From JAGPUQ01 sp963708735 (lineage in GTDB: Bacteria > Pseudomonadota > Gammaproteobacteria > Pseudomonadales > Porticoccaceae): DNA of 64,000 nucleotides. A program made the translations under genes and the position numbers. How positions within the stretch are numbered: position 1 is the stretch's first letter; the number at the start of each line of letters is the position of its first letter. The stretch spans positions 29,560 to 93,559 of the forward strand of contig CAVPTW010000033.1 of NCBI GenBank assembly GCA_963708735.1. The letters are read 5' to 3'. This document shows, in pieces, positions 57,863 through 64,000 of this stretch. The notes beneath the pieces are model-generated. The model was given only the letters and a program-made list of their open reading frames with translations, was not told the origin of the DNA and did not search any database.

Positions 57863-58480
57863 CTAGTTCAACCCGACATCTGTCTGCGTGACCTTGGCGT
57901 AACGCTGGGTGACGTCGTCCCAATTGACCAGCTCCCAGAACGCTGTCACCCAGTCCGCCTTGCGATTCTGGTATTGCAGGTAATAGGAGTGCTCCCACAT
58001 ATCCATCACCAGAATCGGCAGCGTGCCGTTGCCGATGTTTTCCTGATGGTCCAGTACCTGCTCCACCATGAGCTGCTTGCCCAGGGGCTCCCAGGCCAGG
58101 GACACCCAGCCGGATCCCTGCAATTTTGCAGCGGCCGCCTCGAACTGGGAGGAAAAGCCGGCATAGCCGCCAAAAGTTGTCCCGATGGCGCGGGCGAGAT
58201 CGCCGCTCGGCTTGCCGCCGCCATCGGGACTCATGTTTTGCCAGAACAGCGAATGGAGAAAATGACCGGACAGGTTGAACGCCAGATCCTTTTGCAATTG
58301 ATTGATGGTGGCAAATTCTCCCTTTGCCCGTGCCTGGGACATTTTGTCCAGTGCCTCGTTGGCGCCCTTCACATAAGTGGCGTGATGCATGTCGTGGTGG
58401 AGTTTCATTGTCTCCGCGGACAGATGTGGTTCAAGAGCATCATAGGCATAGGGCAATTGGGGCAGCGTGTAAACGGTCAT
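57863..58480 (-). CDS. Fe/Mn superoxide dismutase
   Basis: This 205-residue enzyme dismutates superoxide. Metal ligands are the first His in LHHDMHHATYVKG, the His in NLSGHFLHSLFW, and Asp and His in VMDMWEHSYYLQY. The size and lack of a signal peptide fit a cytoplasmic SodA/SodB. The metal cannot be fixed from these motifs alone. GAGAGGAG precedes the ATG at 58480. It sits between IS5/RAYT remnants and a small membrane protein. Confidence 0.92.
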   Translation of the reverse strand: MTVYTLPQLPYAYDALEPHLSAETMKLHHDMHHATYVKGANEALDKMSQARAKGEFATINQLQKDLAFNLSGHFLHSLFWQNMSPDGGGKPSGDLARAIGTTFGGYAGFSSQFEAAAAKLQGSGWVSLAWEPLGKQLMVEQVLDHQENIGNGTLPILVMDMWEHSYYLQYQNRKADWVTAFWELVNWDDVTQRYAKVTQTDVGLN

Positions 58481-58637
58481 TTTGGATCTCCTCTCGGTTG
58501 ACGAACTTTCCCGCGCCTTTCGCTGGCCAAGGCGCAGTAGGTTCGGATACACAAGCGCTGGATCGCGAAAAGGACTGTTCGATCAGCCATGAGCCAGCGC
58601 CGACATCGGCAGCAAAAATGTCAGATCAGAAATCGAC

Positions 58638-58820
58638 TCACGGCGCTTTCGGGCCCATCAGCAACCACAGGATCAGGCCGAGCACCGGCAGTACCAGTAT
58701 CAGCACGACCCACACTACTTTCGTTTTTGTACTTGCGGAGCCGCCGACGGTTTTGACGATTGCCCAGACATCGGCGATCAAGATCAACAAGCCGAAAAGG
58801 CCCCCCACCTCGATTCCCAT
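58638..58820 (-). CDS. Small PLDc_N-like membrane protein
   Basis: This 60-residue protein has two hydrophobic helices (VGGLFGLLILIADVWAIV and VWVVLILVLPVLGLILWLL) joined by a short basic loop (GSASTKTK). This matches the phospholipase D N-terminal (cardiolipin synthase N-terminal-like) domain found as a stand-alone protein. Such proteins are small inner-membrane proteins of unknown role. GGAG lies 7 bases before the ATG. The longer upstream open frame is not real coding sequence. Confidence 0.75.
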   Translation of the reverse strand: MGIEVGGLFGLLILIADVWAIVKTVGGSASTKTKVVWVVLILVLPVLGLILWLLMGPKAP

Positions 58821-58919
58821 GCACTGTTCTCCAATGATTGTCGGAAAAATCTGTGCTGCTCCCGTTGTTGGTGGCCGCCGCGCGCAGTAAGTTCCATCGG
58901 ATTTGCGCCGGCGAAAGAA

Positions 58920-59430
58920 TATGGGGTCTAGAACTTGTACGGTGCCTCCGGTAGTGCTCCGAGACGGCTCGTCCCATCCGCATCGAATTCGCAGGCGCGC
59001 TCTACCATGTGACCTCGCGCAGCGATCGTCGCGAGCCCATCCATGAGGATGACGCCGACCGGGCGTGCTTTCTGAAGGTGCTGGGTCAAGTGGCGGAGGA
59101 TTTCCACTGGATGTGTCATGCATGGTGCCTGATGGGCAACCACTATCACCTGGTGGTGGAGACGCCGGACGGCAATCTGTCCAAGGGCATGCGCCAGTTG
59201 AACCGGGTGTACACGCAATCCAGCCATCGCCGACAGCGACAGATGGCGCCTGTTCCCGGGGCGAGACATGGCCATTCTTGTGGATCGGGACAGTTACCTG
59301 TTGGAACTGACGCGGTACGTGGTGATCGGCGCGCACTTTGGCGTGCACTTCACCACGGTGGCGAAAGTGGTGCGGCGAGCGAAGGGGGAGTCTGACTGGT
59401 TAGTCTGGATTCTAGGCCTGACCCCTGTTC
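58920..59430 (+). pseudogene. RAYT (REP-associated tyrosine transposase), copy 4, longest
   Basis: This copy keeps the N-terminus (ARPIRIEFAGALYHVTSR), the catalytic-type HUH motif region (CLMGNHYHLVVETPDG, with His-x-His) and KGMRQLNRVYTQ. The frame then shifts to MAILVDRDSYLLELTRYVV and again to the C-terminus IGAHFGVHFTTVAKVVRR. The start ATG has become ACG. It is therefore inactive, but shows what the shorter copies derive from. Ends GGGGTCTAGAA and, on the other strand, GGGGTCAGGCCTAGAA are imperfect inverted repeats. Confidence 0.75.
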
Positions 59431-59520
59431 TCGGTATGACCCCTGTCCTCGGTAGAAATCATCGTGTCGCGAAGCGTAATTCCAGCCGCCGGTGCCGATG
59501 TAGGCGCGGCCGGCCATGAT

Positions 59521-60957
59521 TCATCCCTTGATGCAGACGAGCGGTTCCAGCCGTGCCACCTTGCGCGCCAGCCCGGCGGCGTCGGCGGCGTCCACCACAG
59601 CGGCCACGTCCTTGTAGGCGCCCGGCGCCTCCTCGGCCACGCCGCGGCCAGAGGGGCTGCGAATCAGGATGCCGCGCGCGGCCAGTTCGTCGATCACCTG
59701 CCGGCCTTTCCAGGTTTTGTAGGCCTGGTGCCGGCTCATGGCGCGGCCGGCGCCATGGCAGGCGGAACTAAACGACAGCGCCTCGCTTTTCTCGCTGCCG
59801 GTGAGAATATAGGAGCCGGTGCCCATCGATCCGCCGATCAGAACCGGCTGACCGACAGCACGCAGCCTGTCGGGAATATCCGGGTGGCCCGGGCCGAAGG
59901 CGCGCGTGGCGCCCTTGCGGTGCACGTAAAGCCTGCGCCGCTTGCCGTCCACGACATGCTCCTCCACCTTGCAGGTGTTGTGCGAGACATCGTAAAGCAG
60001 GGGCAGGCGGGCTTTCGGGATGACCTGCGAGAACGCATCGCGCACCAGATGGGTGAGAATCTGGCGGTTGGCCAGCGCGCAGTTGATCGCCGCCCGCATG
60101 GCGCCGAGATAATCCTTGCCCAGCGGTGAGTTGATCGGGGCGCAGGCGAGTTCGCGGTCGGGCAGGGTGATGCCATAGCCTGGTGCGGCGATGGCCATCT
60201 CTTTCAGGAATTCGGTGCCGATCTGATGCCCGAGGCCGCGCGAGCCGCAATGTATGCTGACCACGACGTCGTTTTCACGGATGCCGAAGGCCTCCGCAGC
60301 CCTGGTGTCGAAGACCTTCACGACCTTCTGTACCTCGAGGTAATGGTTGCCGCTGCCGAGCGTGCCCATCTCGTCGCGCTGGCGTTTCTTGGCGTGTTCC
60401 GAGACGCAGTCGGGACGCGCGCCGCGCATCTGGCCATGCTCCTCGATGTGATCGAGATCGGCCGCGCTGCCGCGGCCCTGTTTCACGGCCCAGGCCGCAC
60501 CGCCCAGAAGCATCGCGTCCATTTCGGATTGATTCAGGCGGATGACGCCGGTGCTGCCCAGGCCCGCCGGAATTTCTCTATATAACGTGTCAGCCAGAAT
60601 TTTCTGGACCGCCATGACATCTTCGGAGTTCAGTCCGGTATGCAGACAGCGTACGCCGCAGGAGATGTCGAAGCCCACGCCGCCCGCCGATACCACACCG
60701 CCCTCATCCGGATCGAAGGCGGCCACGCCGCCGATGGGAAAGCCGTAACCCCAGTGCGCATCGGGCATGGCATAGGACGCCTTGACGATGCCGGGCAGGG
60801 TAGCGACATTGCAGACCTGTTCGTACACCTTGTGGTCCATGGCGCGGATCAGGGCCTCGTCGGCGTAGATCACCGCCGGCACGCGCATGACGCCGTGGGG
60901 GGCGATTTCCCATTCGTAGTCGGTGTGGCGAGTGAAGAGGGAGAGGTCCATGGACAT
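59521..60957 (-). CDS. rtcB: RNA-splicing ligase RtcB
   Basis: This 478-residue GTP-dependent ligase joins 2',3'-cyclic phosphate and 5'-OH RNA ends using Mn2+. Metal and GMP-site landmarks are GVRCLHTGL, GTLGSGNHYLEV, HCGSRGLGHQIG, GSMGTGSYIL and the guanylylated histidine in CHGAGRAMSR. Length is normal. Archease is encoded upstream on the same strand after an 84-base gap containing tandem heptamers; no rtcA or rtcR regulator is in the window. Confidence 0.96.
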   Translation of the reverse strand: MSMDLSLFTRHTDYEWEIAPHGVMRVPAVIYADEALIRAMDHKVYEQVCNVATLPGIVKASYAMPDAHWGYGFPIGGVAAFDPDEGGVVSAGGVGFDISCGVRCLHTGLNSEDVMAVQKILADTLYREIPAGLGSTGVIRLNQSEMDAMLLGGAAWAVKQGRGSAADLDHIEEHGQMRGARPDCVSEHAKKRQRDEMGTLGSGNHYLEVQKVVKVFDTRAAEAFGIRENDVVVSIHCGSRGLGHQIGTEFLKEMAIAAPGYGITLPDRELACAPINSPLGKDYLGAMRAAINCALANRQILTHLVRDAFSQVIPKARLPLLYDVSHNTCKVEEHVVDGKRRRLYVHRKGATRAFGPGHPDIPDRLRAVGQPVLIGGSMGTGSYILTGSEKSEALSFSSACHGAGRAMSRHQAYKTWKGRQVIDELAARGILIRSPSGRGVAEEAPGAYKDVAAVVDAADAAGLARKVARLEPLVCIKG

Positions 60958-60961
60958 TGAA

Positions 60962-60996
60962 TTCCTGATTCCTGATTCCTGATTCTTGATCCCTGA
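60962..60996 (-). repeat. Five tandem 7-bp repeats directly upstream of rtcB
   Basis: On the plus strand the units are TTCCTGA (three times), TTCTTGA and TCCCTGA. On the minus strand the repeat reads TCAGGAA, so the unit nearest rtcB supplies the AGGA ribosome-binding site a few bases before its ATG. Changes in repeat number would not shift a coding frame, but could alter leader length or spacing. Confidence 0.75.
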
Positions 60997-61041
60997 ATGC
61001 CCGAATTCCGAACCTGGACAATCAGCAATCAGAAATTGTCT

Positions 61042-61464
61042 TCACACATCCACCACACATTGCGCCACCCATTCACCATTACTTTCCTGCGCAACGCGCA
61101 ACGCTGTATAGGTCGCGCCCTTGATCTCGACCGCCATGTGATGTTTCGCGGTGTCCATCGGCTCGCCCCAGGCGCGGGCGGTGAGTGTATGGTCCTTTAC
61201 CTCAACTTCGAAGCGGCTGAAAAGCAGTTTGCGCGTCGCCATTTCGTAAACCAGGGCGTTGAGCCAGTCCACCAGCAGCAATTCGTCGTCGGGCGCTTCA
61301 CGCGTGATTTCCACCATCTCCGTCGCGCTGAGCTGCGCCGGGTCGGTGATGACGGCGGTCATGGCCAGCGCCGCCTGCTCGAAGGCCTCATCCCGGGTGT
61401 TGCCGATGCCGCGTACGCCCATGTCGGCCTCGTGCGGAAAATGTTCCCAGCGCATGGTGCTCAT
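61042..61464 (-). CDS. Archease
   Basis: This 140-residue protein activates RtcB by promoting its guanylylation and metal loading. The N-terminal HEADMGVRGIG segment corresponds to the conserved His-Asp metal region, and the VDWLNALVYE motif and C-terminal acidic residues match the family. The start overlaps the stop codon of the upstream phosphoribosyltransferase pseudogene (ATGA). It forms an operon with rtcB. Confidence 0.9.
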   Translation of the reverse strand: MSTMRWEHFPHEADMGVRGIGNTRDEAFEQAALAMTAVITDPAQLSATEMVEITREAPDDELLLVDWLNALVYEMATRKLLFSRFEVEVKDHTLTARAWGEPMDTAKHHMAVEIKGATYTALRVAQESNGEWVAQCVVDV

Positions 61465-61990
61465 ACCGCGTGTGGTGCGCCAAAAAAAGATTGCATGATC
61501 CCGGCGACCGTGGCCTCGCTCACGTCCCTCCATTGTTTGTAAGCATCCGCCGCGTTAAAGCTCATTCCCTGGCGGATATTGGGACAGTACAGCGAATCGA
61601 CCAGCGCGGCAATTCGCGCCACGGCCTCGGCGTACTCGGTCGGTATGGCGACGATGACTTTGTCTGCCGCCAGGTGATGCAAGGCATCCACGGCCGTGTG
61701 CATCGTAAAACCGCAGGCCAGTCCGTCATCGACCAGGATAACGGCGCGCCGTGTCAGGTCGGGCAGATGGCGATTGCCGCACAATCGCTTTATGCGGTGT
61801 GCCACCTTTTCCTGGTCTGCGCGATTTCCCTGGTCTGCGCGATGTCTTCCTGTACCAGGGTATCCGGCAGGCTCAGCGCCGCGATCAGGTCCTGATTGAG
61901 CCGCGCGGTGCCGTCGAAGGCCACGGCGCCATATCCCGATCGGTGTTCCACGGCAGCGTGATCTTGCCGACCACCGCCTCCACCTGCCAC
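61461..61990 (-). pseudogene. Phosphoribosyltransferase, truncated and frameshifted
   Basis: Three segments in different frames belong to one PRTase-fold protein: VVGKITLPWNTD, then YGAVAFDGTARLNQDLI, then the PRPP loop region RRAVILVDDGLACGFTMHTA and an intact C-terminus. The N-terminal region is missing. One frameshift lies near 61940, and another is caused by a 17-18-base tandem duplication (CCTGGTCTGCGCGA twice) near 61806-61845. The family is often found beside erythromycin-esterase or dienelactone-hydrolase genes. The final segment still overlaps archease by 4 bases. Confidence 0.7.
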
Positions 61991-61997
61991 ACCGCGC

Positions 61998-62564
61998 TCA
62001 GCCCACCGGGTGGTGCTTGCCGACCGGGTGCACCGTGCTGGCCTGCGCGCCCTGCTCGCCCATCTCCTCGACGAAGCGTACTTCGTCGCCCACCTCCAGG
62101 CGGTCGAAATTGCCTTCCACCAGCGCGTTGCGATGAAAGTAGATGTCGCGGCCGTCGGGCGTTTCGATGCGCCCGTAATCAAGCGCCGGGACGATCTCGC
62201 TGACCCGGCCGTGGGGCAGTACTTCGTGTTGCTTGACCAGGCCGCGACGGCGGCGCTCGACGTCCTCAAGCCGCCGCTCGACGGCATCAAAGGCGTCGCG
62301 GATCGCCACATAGAGATCCTCATGGGCGTGGTGCTGGCCCGGATTGCGACTGACCACCACTTCATGGCCTGGCACCGTCACATCCACCCGCACATGGTAG
62401 ATGCGGCCCTGATGATGGTGGCCATGGGGCGCCTCGATCATCACCCGGCAGGCGATGAGATCAGGCGCCAGCTTTTCCAGTTTCCGCACGCGCTGATGGA
62501 TGCGATCCTCAATGGCTGGCGAGCTGTCCAGGTTGCGGTAGGCAATTTCGACGGGAATCTGCAT
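61998..62564 (-). CDS. HPF/RaiA ribosome-associated protein fused to a cold-shock domain
   Basis: This 188-residue protein has an N-terminal HPF/RaiA domain (residues 1-105: MQIPVEIAYRNLDSSPAIED, then YHVRVDVTVPGHEVVVSRNPG) and a C-terminal domain of cold-shock type (residues about 118-185: YGRIETPDGRDIYFHRNAL, with the RNP-like aromatic residues). HPF domains bind the decoding centre and silence ribosomes; the C-terminal domain would bind RNA. It lacks the ordinary long-HPF dimerisation tail. AGG precedes the ATG at 62564. Confidence 0.85.
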   Translation of the reverse strand: MQIPVEIAYRNLDSSPAIEDRIHQRVRKLEKLAPDLIACRVMIEAPHGHHHQGRIYHVRVDVTVPGHEVVVSRNPGQHHAHEDLYVAIRDAFDAVERRLEDVERRRRGLVKQHEVLPHGRVSEIVPALDYGRIETPDGRDIYFHRNALVEGNFDRLEVGDEVRFVEEMGEQGAQASTVHPVGKHHPVG

Positions 62565-62633
62565 GAGAACCTCCGAATGTTCGATGAGCTGAGACAATTT
62601 GAAAACATCCTACCACCAGCCGCGTCCGCGATG

Positions 62634-62828
62634 GCTCGTCCCATCCGCATCGAATTCGAGTCTAACAGCTTGTTGAAAAGCGTCGCGAGGCGGCCAGCTG
62701 CGAGGCGCATGGCGCGCAGCGACCGAGACATATCAGATAGATAAACGAGGGAGCGAGCACCGCGCAACGAAGCAGATGGCTGCTGCAGCAGCTTTTCAAC
62801 AAGCTGCTAAATTCTCGACCCCTGCCTC
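62634..62828 (+). mobile_element. RAYT mini-element, copy 5, interrupted by the MITE
   Basis: The sequence ATGGCTCGTCCCATCCGCAT at the left matches the 5' end of the RAYT coding region, here with an intact ATG. CTAAATTCTCGACCCCTGCC at the right matches its 3' end. Only about 50 bases of the element remain, and MITE copy 2 sits between the two parts. Confidence 0.6.
62666..62806 (-). repeat. 141-bp MITE, copy 2
   Basis: The ends are CAGCTTGTTGAAAAGC and its perfect reverse complement. The direct repeat CTAA flanks the element at 62662-62665 and 62807-62810. Read on the minus strand, the interior is nearly identical to copy 1 over the full length. The insertion is inside the RAYT mini-element, so it is younger than that element. 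Confidence 0.85.
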
Positions 62829-62940
62829 GCTTTGCTGTGCCCTCCATAGCTTGAAGAGCGACGGCGGGTGTTTCGTGGCGAATCTTCCGCGCGCTCCGTG
62901 TCTTCGGTGCACCCTCGTCCGATACAGGCTGATCCCCCGC

Positions 62941-63867
62941 TCACACCGAATACGGTTCTTCGGTGACGACATTGGTCTGGTTGTCGATCCGCTTCGAGAA
63001 ATCGAGCGGATCGCCCACGCCGACCGTGCCGCGGGGAACCTGGTAGGCCCACACTTGGAAATATGTGAGCGTCGCCCCGCCGAAGATCGTCGAGAATGCG
63101 CCGTCGACGGCATCCTGACCGCACGAGAGCTTGATCCGCCCAATGCGCGGCACGTGAAAGCGCGCGTCGGTCGTGAACCAGTACCCGCCGATGTAGACCT
63201 CGGCATAGGCGTGGAAATCCATGTGACCCTCCGGATCCGGAAAGCCGATGTCGGGCAAGTGGCCAGTCACGTAACGTGCCGGAAGGTTGAAGGTGCGATT
63301 CAGCGCAATCGCGAGGTGCGCAAAGTCGCGACACACGCCGTAGCCGCGCTGCAACACGTCGCACGCCGAGAGGTCGGGCCGGCCGGACATGTAGCGATAC
63401 TCGATGTTGTCGTGGATCCATCGGCTGATCGCGTCGACGCGCGGGAGACCGTGTTCGACGCTGCCAAACTTTTCCCACGCAAAGTTGGTGAGCTTGTCGG
63501 AGTCGCAATAGCGGCTGGGCAGCGTGTAGCGCAGGATCGCGGGCGCGAGTTCATCGGGCGGGGCCGGCATGACGGCGGGCAGTCCGGCATTGTCGGGCTG
63601 CGACGAGAGGGCGACGATCGCGTCGTGCCGGATGGAGTTGAGGCCGGGGGCGAGTTTCACCTGCCAGACGCGGTTGCCGTGGCTGTCTGTGAACTCGTGC
63701 GCGGGCAGGTTGTCGCCGAGTGTCAGCGCCTGGGAGACGACGACGTGATTGCGCTCCGGGAGCGGCTGCAGATTCAGGAGGAGCGAGGCCGTGCCCGTGA
63801 CCTCGTAGTTGAGCGCGCAGCCCACGCGCGCCGTGAGATCGTAGGTCGGAGAGGGAATCGTGTTCAA
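62941..63867 (-). CDS. Transglutaminase-like domain protein
   Basis: This 308-residue protein has an N-terminal beta-rich region typical of bacterial transglutaminase-like proteins (residues 1-140). The papain-like core has catalytic Cys in RGYGVCRDFAHLAIAL, His in MDFHAYAEVYIGG and Asp in WFTTDARFHVP. No signal peptide is seen. Family members act as peptidases or amidases, often next to circularly permuted ATP-grasp and alpha-E genes, which could lie beyond the window edge. Upstream bases 63868-64000 hold no full gene. Confidence 0.85.
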   Translation of the reverse strand: MNTIPSPTYDLTARVGCALNYEVTGTASLLLNLQPLPERNHVVVSQALTLGDNLPAHEFTDSHGNRVWQVKLAPGLNSIRHDAIVALSSQPDNAGLPAVMPAPPDELAPAILRYTLPSRYCDSDKLTNFAWEKFGSVEHGLPRVDAISRWIHDNIEYRYMSGRPDLSACDVLQRGYGVCRDFAHLAIALNRTFNLPARYVTGHLPDIGFPDPEGHMDFHAYAEVYIGGYWFTTDARFHVPRIGRIKLSCGQDAVDGAFSTIFGGATLTYFQVWAYQVPRGTVGVGDPLDFSKRIDNQTNVVTEEPYSV

Positions 63868-63971
63868 GGTGGCGGGCGCAGTGGATTGGGTCTCCCATGC
63901 AGTCTACAGACGGTTCTGCGCGAACACGAGCGTTTGCTCCCGACGTCATCGAATGCACCGTAGCCGGCACC

Positions 63972-64000
63972 GGCAAGTCCCACGACCTGCTCTACCCGGT
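63972..64000 (+). repeat. Copy of the aldehyde dehydrogenase 3' end at the window edge
   Basis: GGCAAGTCCCACGACCTGCT and the 9 following bases match 27667-27695 in 27 of 29 positions and encode the same residues (GKSHDLLY). The match runs to the last base of the window, so its true length is unknown. Confidence 0.45.

Noticed and set aside
60962..60996. CRISPR-like short repeats
   Set aside because: The units are only 7 bp with no spacers. No other regularly spaced repeats or cas genes were seen anywhere in the window.

Overview
The window is GC-rich DNA from a gammaproteobacterium. The best evidence is the minus-strand housekeeping block recJ-thrC-hom-dsbC-xerD followed by rplS-trmD-rimM-rpsP (12.3-20.8 kb), an arrangement familiar from Pseudomonas-like genomes. 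gpsA-sixA and folE nearby fit the same picture. I cannot name the genus from sequence alone.

Layout. 0-3.8 kb: the tail of a split YeeE/YedE sulfur-compound transporter, a SnoaL-like protein, a DUF7064/7065-like protein paired with an APH-type phosphotransferase, and a deazaflavin-dependent nitroreductase-like protein. 3.9-12.1 kb: NhaA, a zinc-uptake-like operon (small His-rich protein, outer-membrane barrel, ZnuA-like binding protein, ZnuB-like permease, no ATPase), a CDF efflux pump, a ferritin-like protein and an MFS transporter. 12.3-27.7 kb: conserved core genes plus hydrolases, an SDR, folE, sixA, gpsA and a coniferyl-aldehyde-type dehydrogenase.

From 27.7 kb to about 59.5 kb the character changes. 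This is an accessory region full of broken genes and mobile-element debris. Five partial copies of one IS91-like element, all in the same orientation (ends near 28.47, 33.48, 40.32, 51.88 and 54.55 kb), separate blocks of unrelated cargo: a ZntB/CorA transporter with a truncated TonB receptor and an alkaline phosphatase; a YraQ-type permease with a mini-thioredoxin, a katG fragment, an argH fragment and a DUF4422/UDP-glucuronate decarboxylase pair; a complete sulfide/persulfide module; and a di-heme peroxidase with a broken cytochrome b561. There are also deletion derivatives of a RAYT (REP-associated tyrosine transposase) element, and two copies of a 141-bp MITE with 16-bp perfect terminal inverted repeats and 4-bp target duplications.

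The most coherent functional unit is at 40.5-48.0 kb. It holds a FisR-type sigma-54 regulator with three cysteines at the persulfide-sensing spacing, a Blh/persulfide dioxygenase-like MBL protein, a DUF442-SQR fusion, a TauE/SafE exporter and a CydAB/CioAB-type quinol oxidase. Together they suggest that sulfide is oxidised to persulfide with electrons going to quinone, persulfide is converted to sulfite and exported, and quinol is reoxidised by an oxidase expected to tolerate sulfide. Next to it, the divergent katG and oxyR are both damaged.

54.6-64 kb returns to small stress and envelope genes (PRC-barrel, CsbD, AI-2E transporter family, collagen-like lipoprotein, SOD), then an HPF-cold-shock fusion, a decayed phosphoribosyltransferase, archease and RtcB, and a transglutaminase-like protein. 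No CRISPR array, rRNA, tRNA or prophage structure was recognised.
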